From a virus, in the IMG/VR virus record IMGVR_UViG_3300030107_006644, positions 62,001-126,000 of that record: 64,000 nt of DNA. One strand, given 5' to 3'. This document shows positions 27,658 to 36,943 of this stretch, piece after piece. A program made the position numbers and the translations under genes. Within the stretch, counting starts at the first letter, position 1, and each line of letters starts with the position of its first letter. The notes under the pieces are model-generated. The model was not told where the DNA came from, did not search any database, and saw only the letters and a program-made list of their open reading frames with translations.

Positions 27658-28293
27658 ATGGGAGGAAGAAGATTATCTTCTGGCAGGATTGAAAACTTGC
27701 TAGAAAACATGAAGAGAGAGCTTAAATTTAAGCCTAGCACTAAATTAAACTGGGAGGCGCAAGATGCCAGCAATTCGGGGGAATATACCCACGGAGCAGG
27801 CATGGTCGGTACAGGTGGATCGTGCGAAGTTTTTGTTCACGAAGTGGGCAAAGATATCACCACGACTGTCGAGATCGATTTAACTGGCCTTAAAAAGAAA
27901 AGTGATGTAGGTGATGCTATTGGTGTCGATGGCACTGACGGTTCTTATTTGTTTCAGTACAAAGCGGCTACTCACGGTATTCTTTATAGAATTGAGGTTA
28001 TTTGTATTGAGTTGCCCACTGCGGCTAGTAACGTGCTTTTGGATTTTGACATTATTTCGCAATCCGCAGCGGATGTTGCGTATGATGATGACGTTTCTGG
28101 TGGTACCGCGCTGTTCGCGATGGCTGGCAATATTGCAAAAGGTTCAATCTTGAGCGACGAAGCTATTGGTACGCAGCCAACGGAAAGCCACTATGTGTGT
28201 CTTGCCGATGGAGCCACATCGACAGCTGCTGACGTTTTTACTGGTGGAAAACTTGTTATCAAGTTCTACGGCAGACACGACATCAACACTTGA
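27658..28293 (+). CDS. probable capsid accessory or decoration protein, 211 aa
   Basis: The ATG follows AAGGAGGAAAAAAAT, an ideal ribosome site; upstream in-frame starts are ignored. A basic N-terminal helix (RRLSSGRIENLLENMKREL) is followed by a beta-rich domain with few charged residues. It lies between two strong terminators just behind the major capsid gene, so it forms its own highly expressed unit. This suggests an abundant head protein such as a vertex or decoration protein, though I recognise no specific family. Confidence 0.65.
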   Translation: MGGRRLSSGRIENLLENMKRELKFKPSTKLNWEAQDASNSGEYTHGAGMVGTGGSCEVFVHEVGKDITTTVEIDLTGLKKKSDVGDAIGVDGTDGSYLFQYKAATHGILYRIEVICIELPTAASNVLLDFDIISQSAADVAYDDDVSGGTALFAMAGNIAKGSILSDEAIGTQPTESHYVCLADGATSTAADVFTGGKLVIKFYGRHDINT

Positions 28294-28326
28294 TCTCTTT
28301 GATCAAATTAAACCTTTAAAGTTTTG

Positions 28327-28354
28327 CCCCCCTTCTTCGGAAGGGGGGTTTTTC
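28327..28354 (+). terminator. strong terminator with UUCG tetraloop
   Basis: CCCCCCTTC (28327-28335) pairs with GAAGGGGGG (28340-28348) around the stable loop TTCG, followed by five Ts and TTCC. It ends the unit of the preceding gene. Confidence 0.93.
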
Positions 28355-28365
28355 CTTTTTGGCAA

Positions 28366-28373
28366 CTATTTAT
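28366..28373 (+). promoter_or_regulatory. CTATTTAT motif, candidate late promoter
   Basis: It lies between the terminator and the next gene, 20 bases before its start. A promoter is needed here because the previous unit has just been terminated, which supports the reading. Confidence 0.55.
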
Positions 28374-28393
28374 TACAACAAGGAGGCCATATT

Positions 28394-28624
28394 ATGGGCA
28401 AAAAAAGACGAATTATGAACAGCAATAAGTTTAAGAGTAAAAACGCTTATCTTAGAGATGCACTGGTTAGAACTAGAGAATTATCTGAAAGGGTAGAAGA
28501 GGTTGCAGAGGCAGTAGTGGCTCCGAAGCCGAAGGTTGTAAAGCCAAAAGCTACCAAGAAAGCTAAGAGCACTAAAACGAGCACGACTCGACACAAGACT
28601 ACAAAGACCGCCAAGGCAAAATAA
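28394..28624 (+). CDS. small Lys/Thr/Pro-rich protein with histone H1-like tail
   Basis: The ATG follows AAGGAGGCCATATT, giving 76 residues. The first half is a charged helix (NKFKSKNAYLRDALVRTREL), and the second half is a low-complexity basic tail with KPKVVKPKATKKAKSTK and further Lys/Thr repeats, like the C-terminal tails of H1-type DNA-binding proteins. It is expressed as its own late unit between capsid and neck genes. It may bind DNA inside the head, like an internal protein. The role is inferred from composition. Confidence 0.6.
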   Translation: MGKKRRIMNSNKFKSKNAYLRDALVRTRELSERVEEVAEAVVAPKPKVVKPKATKKAKSTKTSTTRHKTTKTAKAK

Positions 28625-28662
28625 TATTAATCTATTAATAGGCCGGTTTCCCCTTCGCGCAA

Positions 28663-28670
28663 CTATTTAT
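28663..28670 (+). promoter_or_regulatory. CTATTTAT motif, candidate late promoter for the neck genes
   Basis: The motif is 18 bases before the start at 28689, in the context AACTATTTATGCATAGGAGG. A start of transcription 6-8 bases downstream would leave a leader of about 12 bases with the ribosome site. Confidence 0.5.
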
Positions 28671-28688
28671 GCATAGGAGGATCTATGT

Positions 28689-29960
28689 ATGTCGTACCCA
28701 ACTTTAACACCGACAAGTCAAACAAGCGCGGTGGTATTAACTTCAACCGGCTCAGCAGCGTTGGTCGCAGCATCGTGTCCGTATGGCATTTATACAGGAT
28801 CCGTCGACTTTCTTAGTGGAGCTTCTGAGCAAGTAGCCTATACTTATAAGAAACTTGGCGGTGATATACTCGATATTGAGTTGACTCCCGGCAATGTTTA
28901 CGCCGCATACGAAGAGGCGGTCTTAGAGTATTCATACATAGTCAACATCCACCAATCAAAGAATGTGCTCTCCAATATGCTCGGGGCGACGACAGGTACG
29001 TTCGATCATCACGGAAATATGAAAGACGGCGCACTCAAGACGAGCTTGGGTGACGATAAGGTTGCTTTAAAGTTTCCAAAGTTTAAGTTTACATACGCAG
29101 AAAGAATTGCTGATGCTCTTGCCGGCCGAGCAGGCCTTGGCGACAACAAGACGGAGTACTCTGCCTCGTTCACCACCACTGACAATGTACAAGATTACGA
29201 TCTACAAAGCATCATCTCATCTTCAGCTGCCACAGACACAACTCAAGATTATTATGATAAAGTTGGCAACAAGAAGGTTAGAATTAAAAAGGTTTTTTAC
29301 AAATCTAGCCATGCTATGTGGAGGTTTTTTGGATACTATGGCGGAGTCAACACGGTTGGCAACTTGTCTAACTATGGCATGTACGCCGACGATACAACCT
29401 TTGAATTGATTCCTTCTTGGCATAACCGGCTGCAGGCGATGACATTCGAAGATAATATTTATGTTAGAATTTCGCACTATTCATACGAGATCAAAAACAA
29501 CAAGATAAGACTCTTTCCGGCACCCAGTCCGACAAGCCCCAGTAAAATTTATTTCCAATTCACAGTCGAGGAGGATCCTTGGGAAGAGGAATCGGATAGA
29601 ACAGTCGGCGTCGACGGCGTGAATAACATGAATACGTTGCCTTTTGATAATTTGCCGTATGCAAATATCAACGCAATCGGTAAACAGTGGATCCGAAGAT
29701 TTGCACTAGCTATCACAAAAGAGATGCTTGGACAAGTGAGAAGCAAGTTTGGCTCAATTCCAATTCCGGGCGATCAGGTTCAACTAAATGGGGCAAACCT
29801 GATCCAAGACGGAAGAGCGGAACAGGAAAGTCTGCGCGAAGAGCTTAAAACAACGCTAGACGAGCTTACATATACTGCCTTAAATGACAAGGATGTGCAA
29901 GCCGTCGAAACAACTAACAAGATGCAGGAAAGAATTCCACTGCCAATCATTGTAGGATAA
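28689..29960 (+). CDS. probable neck/connector protein (gp13-like), 423 aa
   Basis: The ATG at 28689 follows AGGAGG; another ATG at 28685 is in a different frame. The segment YKKLGGDILDIELTPGNVYAAY then EEAVLEYSYIVNIHQSKNVL (residues ~55-100) resembles the adaptor/neck proteins of T4-like marine phages, and the C-terminal third has NINAIGKQWIRRFALAITKEM. Gene order (capsid, this, a 162-residue protein, a 302-residue protein, sheath) matches the T4 order 23, 13, 14, 15, 18, so it is the best candidate for gp13. The assignment leans on order and is not proven. Confidence 0.55.
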   Translation: MSYPTLTPTSQTSAVVLTSTGSAALVAASCPYGIYTGSVDFLSGASEQVAYTYKKLGGDILDIELTPGNVYAAYEEAVLEYSYIVNIHQSKNVLSNMLGATTGTFDHHGNMKDGALKTSLGDDKVALKFPKFKFTYAERIADALAGRAGLGDNKTEYSASFTTTDNVQDYDLQSIISSSAATDTTQDYYDKVGNKKVRIKKVFYKSSHAMWRFFGYYGGVNTVGNLSNYGMYADDTTFELIPSWHNRLQAMTFEDNIYVRISHYSYEIKNNKIRLFPAPSPTSPSKIYFQFTVEEDPWEEESDRTVGVDGVNNMNTLPFDNLPYANINAIGKQWIRRFALAITKEMLGQVRSKFGSIPIPGDQVQLNGANLIQDGRAEQESLREELKTTLDELTYTALNDKDVQAVETTNKMQERIPLPIIVG

Positions 29961-29972
29961 GGGAGGTAAGAG

Positions 29973-30461
29973 ATGGGTGATAGCAAATGGAAACAGCCAA
30001 CTCAGCCGCCTCCCCCCTTGTTCACGGGCAAGAAAGAGCGAGACTTAGTAAAGCAGGTTAACGATGAACTGATTGAGAGAGTCATTGGTCAACAGGTCCT
30101 CTATTATCCTATTGATATCGAGAGGACCAACTACCACGACATCTATGGCGAGGCCATTGAGAAGACCTTTTTGCCCCCAGTGCGAGTTTATGCGCTGGTT
30201 AACTGGGGCGGCATAAAGACCGCCGCTACAAACATCGGCCTAGATAAAGATATTAGATTAACTGTACACTTTCACAAGAGAAGGTTAACCGAAGATCAAA
30301 ACCTGTTTGTCCGCGAGGGCGACTTTATATTATATGGTGATACTTTTTATGAGATTACAACATTAGCTGAGCCAAAACAGATTTTTGGCCAAATCGATCA
30401 CAAAATGGAGATCAGCGCAGAATGCGTGCGCGCCCGCGAGGGTCTTTTTGACGCATCGTAA
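29973..30461 (+). CDS. probable neck protein (gp14-like), 162 aa
   Basis: The start follows GGGAGGTAAG. After a Pro-rich N-terminus, residues ~22-60 are helical (ERDLVKQVNDELIERVIGQQVLYYP), and the C-terminal half is beta-rich with FVREGDFILYGDTFYEITTL, typical of head-closure and neck proteins of contractile phages. The position between the gp13-like and gp15-like genes agrees. It is shorter than T4 gp14 (256 aa). Confidence 0.55.
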   Translation: MGDSKWKQPTQPPPPLFTGKKERDLVKQVNDELIERVIGQQVLYYPIDIERTNYHDIYGEAIEKTFLPPVRVYALVNWGGIKTAATNIGLDKDIRLTVHFHKRRLTEDQNLFVREGDFILYGDTFYEITTLAEPKQIFGQIDHKMEISAECVRAREGLFDAS

Positions 30462-30475
30462 CAAAGGATAAGAAA

Positions 30476-31384
30476 ATGGCAAAGCAGACAGAATACGAAA
30501 TACAGCCCTCTACGATAGAAACCATTGATCGAGCGTTTTTTACGTGGCTCAAGGAGGAAATGAACGTACACACGACCACAAACAAGGGCTGGAACAAGGT
30601 GCCAGTCGTCTGGCTAGCTTCAGAGCGCAACTTTCATATTAAACATGATAAAGACTTAAGAGATTCCAAGGGCGTGCTTAAGCTTCCCTTGATTTCTATT
30701 GAAAAAGTCACCATGGCTAAAGATCTTACAAACAAGGGAGGCTATTATGCGGCAATTCCAGCAGGCACCGACTACAAAGGTCGTGCACTGACCATATCTA
30801 GGAGAATAAATCAGCTAAAAAGTTCCAAATACGCGCATAATGATGCGAAAAGCCGAGGCCTCAACAATACTGATAAACCTAAAGGTGCATACGTTAGGGG
30901 CCCCTATGAAACAGGCACCGTGTATGAGAATATTTCGATTCCGCTGCCCACGTACATTAATGTGCAGTACTCTGTGATCATTAGAGCCGACTATCAGCAG
31001 CAGATGAACGAGATCATATCAGCTTTCTATACTGTGCCAAATAGTTCGGCTCTGAATTCGTTTTTTGTATGTGCTGATGGGCATTGCTATGAGGTGTTCC
31101 TTGATGGCAACTTTGGACAAGCAAACAACACCACTAGTATCGGAGATTCAGAAAAAGTCTATCAATCAAACTTAACGTTTCGAGTTCAAGGCTATATTCT
31201 TGGTGCAGAGAAGAACGATTCGATGCCTAAAGTGGTGGTAAGGGAGAACAAAGTAGATGTGGTTATGTTGAGGGAAAGAGTGATGATAGGGGAGATTCCA
31301 CAATACCCGACATCTGTCGAGTCAGATCCCGATCCGAATGATGATGCGGATTCTTCAGAAGTGTCAGAAGAAACAGACGATTAA
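30476..31384 (+). CDS. probable tail terminator (gp15-like), 302 aa
   Basis: The start follows AAGGATAAGAAA. The segment IERAFF-like (IDRAFFTWLKEEMNVH) and a central beta region with YINVQYSVIIRADYQQQMNE are in the style of tail terminator/sheath-stabiliser proteins, which cap the tail and contact the neck. The last ~25 residues are very acidic (DPDPNDDADSSEVSEETDD). It sits directly before sheath and tube, as gp15 relatives often do. Sequence support is modest. Confidence 0.5.
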   Translation: MAKQTEYEIQPSTIETIDRAFFTWLKEEMNVHTTTNKGWNKVPVVWLASERNFHIKHDKDLRDSKGVLKLPLISIEKVTMAKDLTNKGGYYAAIPAGTDYKGRALTISRRINQLKSSKYAHNDAKSRGLNNTDKPKGAYVRGPYETGTVYENISIPLPTYINVQYSVIIRADYQQQMNEIISAFYTVPNSSALNSFFVCADGHCYEVFLDGNFGQANNTTSIGDSEKVYQSNLTFRVQGYILGAEKNDSMPKVVVRENKVDVVMLRERVMIGEIPQYPTSVESDPDPNDDADSSEVSEETDD

Positions 31385-31526
31385 GACACGCCATAAACCA
31401 AAAAAAGTAAATAAAGGAATTTTGGATTTTCGCTATCCTATGGACTATTTATTCATGATAGTACAGCATACTAGTAAGAACCAGAATACTAAGTAGCAGT
31501 TAATATTTCAAGGAGACACAAACAGA
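31385..31526 (+). promoter_or_regulatory. leader of the sheath gene with CTATTTAT motif
   Basis: This 142-base gap holds CTATTTAT at 31445-31452, 74 bases before the sheath start, and an AAGGAGACAC ribosome site. No strong terminator hairpin is seen before the motif. Confidence 0.45.
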
Positions 31527-34500
31527 ATGTCAAACACACTTTCAGAATTAAGAGGCCGGTTTAACTTCGTATCTCCGGGTATTTACGTTAACGAGGTCGA
31601 CCAGTCCCAGCCATCGGTTGAGCGGTTGGCCCAAGGCCCGGTTATTATTGGCCGATTCCCCAAGGGCCCCATGATGCGCCCCGTGGTTGTTAAATCCAAA
31701 GCACAATTTATGAGCCTTTTTGGCGCTCCACACCCCGGCGGAGCCGGCGGCGATCCGTGGAGAGGCGATGCTCATGGCGGCCCAACGTATGCCGCATATG
31801 CTGCTGAGGCGCATTTACATTCTGCTGGCGGTACTGCTCCTGCTACAATTTTTAGACTTGCAGGCGAGAAGGCTTCTGGAGCAACTGGCAACTATTCCGC
31901 TGCCGGCTGGACAACCCGAGCTAGTTCTGGTGCCCAAGTTAATCCGAATGCTGCTGTCGCTAGCAACGGTGGGGCTTACGGACTGTTCGTCATGGGTCCC
32001 CCAATGGCCGGCCTAGGCAGCGACTCGCTTAACTTCGGAAGCCTTGGGTGGCAAGGCAGCCACGCCGTCACCGGCACGCTAGCCGCTGTCTTTTATCTTA
32101 CCGAGGGCTCGATTCAGCTTGTTGGTAACGGATATAGTCCCGATGGCACCGTGGGGGATCAGACAGCCAGTCTTGGCTCTCTCATTAGGTCTCACTCGCA
32201 TGTTGGCGGCACCTATTATGATGGTGTCGGTGCGGATGCAGCCCCGTGCACATTTAAATTTAGGGTTTTAAACTCTGCGGGAACTGAAGTTTCGAATCAT
32301 ATTGCATCCTTCATCCCAAGTGCCGATCTGGACTCCTACTCCGGCATAGCCGGCGCACGCGATTCGTTCAACTGCGATCCAACCAAGACCAACGCCAGCA
32401 TCAATACTTCGGCGAACACCAAGACTTACTGGCTTGGCGAGACGTATCAGCAAAGTGTCAAGGACATGGTTTCGCTGACCGGATCCAACGCTGCGGATGC
32501 GGGCCAGCAATGGGGAGTGCTTGTAGCACTACACGACGGTGCCAATAACTTTGCAGATCATCGCGAAGATTGGCAAAACCCTTCAACAGGCTGGTTCTTT
32601 TCGCAGGACCAAGGTGCGTATGCAAGCTATCATGTAAATAACATGGAGAAATTGTTTAAGTTTCACGCGCTTGATCACGGCGAATGGGCCCAAAATAACT
32701 TGCGCATTACGATTAGCAACATTGAGCAATATACCAGCAGCAAGTATAAATATGGAAGTTTCGATGTATCAGTTGAGTCGCTTTTCGGAAGAGAGAGTAG
32801 CGTATCGGTTATCGAAACCTTTTCAAATTGTAACTTAGATAGAAATTCGCCCAACTACATTTGTAAGAAGATTGGTGATAGATACTTAGAGTGGAATTCG
32901 GATGCCAATACCGGCGGGCAACATATTGACAAGGGTAGCGAACAAAACAAATCTAGCTACATTCGTGTAGAAGTTTCGGATCTAGTGAAGTACGGCGATC
33001 CCTCGACACTCCTGCCTTGGGGTGTTTATGGGCCCTCGCGCCTTCGTTCTTGGCATGCCAACTCTGGCTCGTCTGGATTCTTTTCTAGCTCTGCCGGCGT
33101 ATTCAACCCGAGTGAGGTGTCGTGTGAAGGTGTCGCTGGATTCTATGCCACGGGAGATGCTTCGGGAATGCCCGCAACGCACCCCGTTGACTCTACCGTT
33201 TCTGGTGTCGCTGCAACCGCAACAATTACTTTTACTGGCAGTCAAACTGTCAACAGGCTTATAACCATTACATCAGCGGACGGTACCGCGAGAACCTATA
33301 CAGGTAAAACTACAGGAACTCCGGGCTCCAACACCTTTGATTGTAACAATGGTGCCGCAGTTTGCGCGACATCGTTAATGGCTGCGATAAACAACGCCGC
33401 CGGCCATTCGGGCAAAATAACTGCTACGAACCCATCATCGGGCGTCGTACTGTTAACACAAGATGTGGTCGGAATAGCCGGAAACACGACTATAACTAAC
33501 GATTTCGACGCCGCAACTGTGCCGGCAGGATTCTCCGGCGGCTCTGCAGGTGAAATCTGGTTCGGTGCCAGTGGAGCTTCACAGATGAACGGCGCCAACT
33601 TTAAGATTGAATACCCCAGTGTTCGCTTGGTAGCTACAGCCTCTATTGGCGGATCCGGCGATAGATATCACAATAGATTTGGTATCGACTGGTCAGACTA
33701 TACTTTATCAGGCGGAAACCACAAGATGACAAGCACCAATGGTGAAGCAGAACTCAGTGTTGTTGATGCGTTACGCCGACTTCCTAAAGCGGTCGCTGGT
33801 AATAGCCCAGATGATTCTGGCAATGTTGAATACTCTTGGGTGTTCACTCTGGATGACATCGTTTGTAGTAACTCTACCGATACCTCTCCAATTGGCACCT
33901 ATACTTCCGGCTCTCGCGCCGGAGGTACAAGCTATACGGCAGCTAGCGGATCGTCTGCTCTTCTTGATATCGGAGATGGCAAGGGATTCCACCAGTTCAG
34001 CACATGTCTAGCTGGCGGACACGATGGTCTCGATATCTGCGAGAGAGAGCCTTTCAGAAACACGCTTTTGGATGACGCTAGCGGAGACAAAACCGTTATT
34101 GCCATGTATAATACGATGGTCCGTGCGCTAGATACCGTTAAGGATCCGGAGTATGTTGAGTGTAATATTATAACTGCCCCCGGTCTTACGGAAAACAACC
34201 TTACCGACATGTTGATTTCGCATTGCGAAAGTCGCGGTGACGCGTTGGGTATCATTGATGTTGACGGCGGATATATTCCGGGCGGTACTGAGCAGGCCAC
34301 AATCTCGCGAGGCTCCGTAAAGGCTGTCTGGCAGAATATGCGAGACCGCACACTGGACTCAAGCTATGGCTGCGCCTACTATCCGTGGGTTCAAGTTAGA
34401 AGTTCTCAAAACAAGGATAGCGTTTGGGTTCCACCCTCTGTCGTAGCCTTGGGAACAATGGCGTCCTCAACAAAGGCTTCGAAAGTCTGGTTTGCTCCCG

Positions 34501-35021
34501 CAGGGTTTACTCGCGGCGGATTGGATTCTGTCGGAACGCGCGCAGGCTCAGCAGGCCTTAAGGTAATGGATGTTAGAGATCGCCTTACTTCCACACAGAG
34601 AGATAGAATGTACGAGAATCGGATTAATCCAATTGCCAAGTTCCCAGCAGAAGGAATCGTGGTGTTCGGACAAAAGACTTTACAAGTTCCGGCCTCCGCC
34701 TTGGACCGGATCAACGTTCGCAGACTTCTGCTGCACGTCAAGAAGCAGACCTCTATCATTGCTGCTACAACCATGTTTAGCCCGAACGATGCAACTACTT
34801 GGGCCGCTTTCAAGGGGTCGATGGATTCGTTCTTAGACGACATTAAGAGCGAGTACGGCCTTCAAGATTACAAGGTTGTGTTAGATGAGACTACCACGAC
34901 GGACGACTTGATCGATGCCAACGTTCTATACGCTCAAGTATACCTGAAGCCGACCAAGGCAATCGAATTTATCCTTGTCGACTTTATCGTTACAAGCCAA
35001 GGAGCATCTTTCGACGATTAA
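31527..35021 (+). CDS. 18: tail sheath protein (gp18-like), enlarged
   Basis: The sheath contracts to drive the tube through the envelope. Residues 10-60 (FNFVSPGIYVNEVDQSQPSV, then PVIIGRFPKGPMMRPVVV) and the C-terminus (NVLYAQVYLKPTKAIEFILV) are typical sheath ends. At 1164 residues it is far longer than T4 gp18 (659). The extra length lies in the middle and includes a beta module at nt ~33190-33545 (TFTGSQTVNRLITITSADGT...) that recurs in many marine phage structural proteins and probably decorates the outside of the tail. Confidence 0.92.
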   Translation: MSNTLSELRGRFNFVSPGIYVNEVDQSQPSVERLAQGPVIIGRFPKGPMMRPVVVKSKAQFMSLFGAPHPGGAGGDPWRGDAHGGPTYAAYAAEAHLHSAGGTAPATIFRLAGEKASGATGNYSAAGWTTRASSGAQVNPNAAVASNGGAYGLFVMGPPMAGLGSDSLNFGSLGWQGSHAVTGTLAAVFYLTEGSIQLVGNGYSPDGTVGDQTASLGSLIRSHSHVGGTYYDGVGADAAPCTFKFRVLNSAGTEVSNHIASFIPSADLDSYSGIAGARDSFNCDPTKTNASINTSANTKTYWLGETYQQSVKDMVSLTGSNAADAGQQWGVLVALHDGANNFADHREDWQNPSTGWFFSQDQGAYASYHVNNMEKLFKFHALDHGEWAQNNLRITISNIEQYTSSKYKYGSFDVSVESLFGRESSVSVIETFSNCNLDRNSPNYICKKIGDRYLEWNSDANTGGQHIDKGSEQNKSSYIRVEVSDLVKYGDPSTLLPWGVYGPSRLRSWHANSGSSGFFSSSAGVFNPSEVSCEGVAGFYATGDASGMPATHPVDSTVSGVAATATITFTGSQTVNRLITITSADGTARTYTGKTTGTPGSNTFDCNNGAAVCATSLMAAINNAAGHSGKITATNPSSGVVLLTQDVVGIAGNTTITNDFDAATVPAGFSGGSAGEIWFGASGASQMNGANFKIEYPSVRLVATASIGGSGDRYHNRFGIDWSDYTLSGGNHKMTSTNGEAELSVVDALRRLPKAVAGNSPDDSGNVEYSWVFTLDDIVCSNSTDTSPIGTYTSGSRAGGTSYTAASGSSALLDIGDGKGFHQFSTCLAGGHDGLDICEREPFRNTLLDDASGDKTVIAMYNTMVRALDTVKDPEYVECNIITAPGLTENNLTDMLISHCESRGDALGIIDVDGGYIPGGTEQATISRGSVKAVWQNMRDRTLDSSYGCAYYPWVQVRSSQNKDSVWVPPSVVALGTMASSTKASKVWFAPAGFTRGGLDSVGTRAGSAGLKVMDVRDRLTSTQRDRMYENRINPIAKFPAEGIVVFGQKTLQVPASALDRINVRRLLLHVKKQTSIIAATTMFSPNDATTWAAFKGSMDSFLDDIKSEYGLQDYKVVLDETTTTDDLIDANVLYAQVYLKPTKAIEFILVDFIVTSQGASFDD

Positions 35022-35071
35022 AGATGAAAAACAAAATGCAAGACTATATACAACAAGGAGACATACTATAA

Positions 35072-35752
35072 ATGGCTAAATTTTGGAGAAACGCAACAGC
35101 AGAGCCCAAGAGAGCATATCGATGGTTTATTACCTTTGGCGGCCTTGGGACCAACACGTCAGGTGGGAACGCCGGGGCCTCGGACAATCCCGCTGTGGCA
35201 ACCACAGACTTAACTTATGCGGTTAAGCGTGTTGACAAGCCATCAATCAGTATTTCTGAAACAGAGCACACCTTTATTAATCACAAGTTTTACTATCCCG
35301 GCCGAGTCGACTGGTCTGACGTTTCTGTCAGTTTTGTTGATGTCGTCGGTGCGGGTTCTGCAACTGATAGTGTTCTTGTTGCACTGGCCGCAGCAGGGTA
35401 TGACGTGCCTTCGAACGCTAGTGCACCCGCGTCAAACACCGACACGGCGGGTGCCGCGAATTTTACCACCGTCAGCAAGCATTCGATGTCGACAGCTCTC
35501 GGCTCTGTTATAATTACTCAAGTTAATTCCGAAGGTATACCCGTTGAGACGTGGACCTTGAACAACCCTTGGATCAAAAGCATCAATGTTGGTTCTCTCG
35601 ACTACGGCAGTGAGGAACTTCTATCGGTCGATATCAGCTTGAGGTACGACTGGGCTACTTTTGCAAGACCATCAGGCGCCAAAGGTGTCGCCCCCGACGA
35701 TACCGATACTCCAGATGCAGGCGGCGGAGAACTCTTCACCCTTTGGGAATAA
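35072..35752 (+). CDS. 19: tail tube protein (gp19-like)
   Basis: This protein forms the inner tube through which DNA passes. The 226-residue product begins with FWRNATAEPKRAYRWFITFGG, then VKRVDKPSISISETEHTFINHKFYYPGRVDWSDV, and later EGIPVETWTLNNPWIKSINV and YGSEELLSVDISLRYDWA, the usual tube pattern in T4-like phages. T4 gp19 has 163 residues; the excess is in a Gly/Asn-rich N-terminal loop and an Ala/Thr-rich middle. It follows the sheath gene, as expected. Confidence 0.92.
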   Translation: MAKFWRNATAEPKRAYRWFITFGGLGTNTSGGNAGASDNPAVATTDLTYAVKRVDKPSISISETEHTFINHKFYYPGRVDWSDVSVSFVDVVGAGSATDSVLVALAAAGYDVPSNASAPASNTDTAGAANFTTVSKHSMSTALGSVIITQVNSEGIPVETWTLNNPWIKSINVGSLDYGSEELLSVDISLRYDWATFARPSGAKGVAPDDTDTPDAGGGELFTLWE

Positions 35753-35841
35753 GACGATACGGTAATAAACCTTTAACAAAACGCGCAGCTTACGATATAT
35801 TAATAAAGCTAGCGAAGCACAAACTAAAATACGAGGTATAA

Positions 35842-36708
35842 ATGGCTAGAAATAATGAGTTAAGAACCGGCGCCAGTGCGGCCGGAGACTCTACGGGTGC
35901 AGTATCTGAAGCGGTTGCAAATGCAAGCCCGCTGTCTTTTGTTGTGCCAACGGAGTTTGTTGAGTTGCCAAGCAGGGGGAGATACTATCCAGAAGATCAC
36001 CCGCTATGCAATCAGGAAGTGGTAGAGATTCGCCACATGACGGCAAAGGATGAAGATATATTAACATCAGCATCGCTCTTGAAGAAAGGCTTGGCAATTG
36101 ATAGGCTGATCGCTAGCATATTGGTGGATAAAAACATAAGTCCAGATACGCTACTCATCGGAGATAGGAATGCCATTCTGCTACAAGCTAGAATCCACGC
36201 ATACACATCTAATTATGGTGTAACTGTTGGCTGTCCAGCATGCGGAGAGTCTTCAGAGCAAACTTTCGACTTAGCAGAGTGCGGCTTAAACTATGGAGAA
36301 GATTTGGGTGCTTTAACGGATGATATTTCGGGCCCAGATTCACAGAACATGTTTGATATCAGGCTACCCGTCACACAAGTCGTGGCTAAAGTTAGACTTC
36401 TTAATGCTGGCTTAGAGAAATCTATTGCAAATGAACAGGCAAGAAGGCAGAAGATGAAGCTCCCAGAAGCACCGGTGACCTTTCAACTGAAGCAAATTAT
36501 TTACTCGCTAAACGGCGAAACAGATCGAAACCAAGTTAACACCTTCATCGAGTCGATGCCGACTGCAGATACGCATTATTTGCGCGCATCATACAACAAG
36601 TTGGTGCCAAATGTGGATATGACGCAGAGCTTTACGTGTCCAAACTGTGAGAAGGAGTCACAACTGGAGGTTCCGTTTACTGCGGAGTTTTTTTGGCCTA
36701 ACCGATGA
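35842..36708 (+). CDS. 26: baseplate hub protein with zinc ribbon (gp26-like)
   Basis: The 288-residue protein contains FVELPSRGRYYPEDHPLCNQ, then VEIRHMTAKDEDILTS, the hallmark of T4 gp26-type baseplate hub proteins. Two CxxC pairs, CPAC (residue ~132) and CPNC (~268), probably bind zinc. It ends with FTAEFFWPNR. A run of seven Ts (36688-36694) lies 12 bases before the stop, in a place where a shift would enter the next open frame. T4 gp26 acts in hub assembly. Confidence 0.75.
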   Translation: MARNNELRTGASAAGDSTGAVSEAVANASPLSFVVPTEFVELPSRGRYYPEDHPLCNQEVVEIRHMTAKDEDILTSASLLKKGLAIDRLIASILVDKNISPDTLLIGDRNAILLQARIHAYTSNYGVTVGCPACGESSEQTFDLAECGLNYGEDLGALTDDISGPDSQNMFDIRLPVTQVVAKVRLLNAGLEKSIANEQARRQKMKLPEAPVTFQLKQIIYSLNGETDRNQVNTFIESMPTADTHYLRASYNKLVPNVDMTQSFTCPNCEKESQLEVPFTAEFFWPNR

Positions 36709-36712
36709 CTAC

Positions 36713-36916
36713 ATGGGATCTGTATACGAGCACTTTTTTGCTCTAAAGCAGCACGGTGGCTGGAGTTTTATTGAGATGTACAATTTGCCGGTTTCTCTGC
36801 GAAGATGGTTCGTGGAAAGGCTAGCACAACACTTTGAAGAGCAGAATGAGGCCATGAAAAAAGCAAACACTGGCTCCAAAAGCTCTTCTTCCACAAAATA
36901 TGGTCCTCAAGGCTAA
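36713..36916 (+). CDS. small baseplate-assembly protein, possibly made by frameshift from the gp26-like gene
   Basis: From ATG 36713 the product has 67 residues (MGSVYEHFFALKQHGG, then YNLPVSLRRWFVERLAQHFE), a helical pattern seen in small ORFs after gp26-like genes in related phages. No good ribosome site precedes the ATG. The frame is open upstream into the gp26-like gene from 36647, and a +1 shift on the T7 run at 36688-36694 would fuse the two proteins (EFF then GLTDDYMGSVY). It may thus be expressed alone by coupling, as a fusion, or both. Confidence 0.6.
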   Translation: MGSVYEHFFALKQHGGWSFIEMYNLPVSLRRWFVERLAQHFEEQNEAMKKANTGSKSSSSTKYGPQG

Positions 36917-36943
36917 ATAACACAACGCGGCGCCGGGGATTTT

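Noticed and set aside
35080-35088. TATAAAT words, like the T4 late promoter, at the starts of genes near 35072, 35842 and 37004
   Set aside because: They overlap the start codons (TATAAATGG), so transcripts would begin inside the genes; they are more likely start-codon context.
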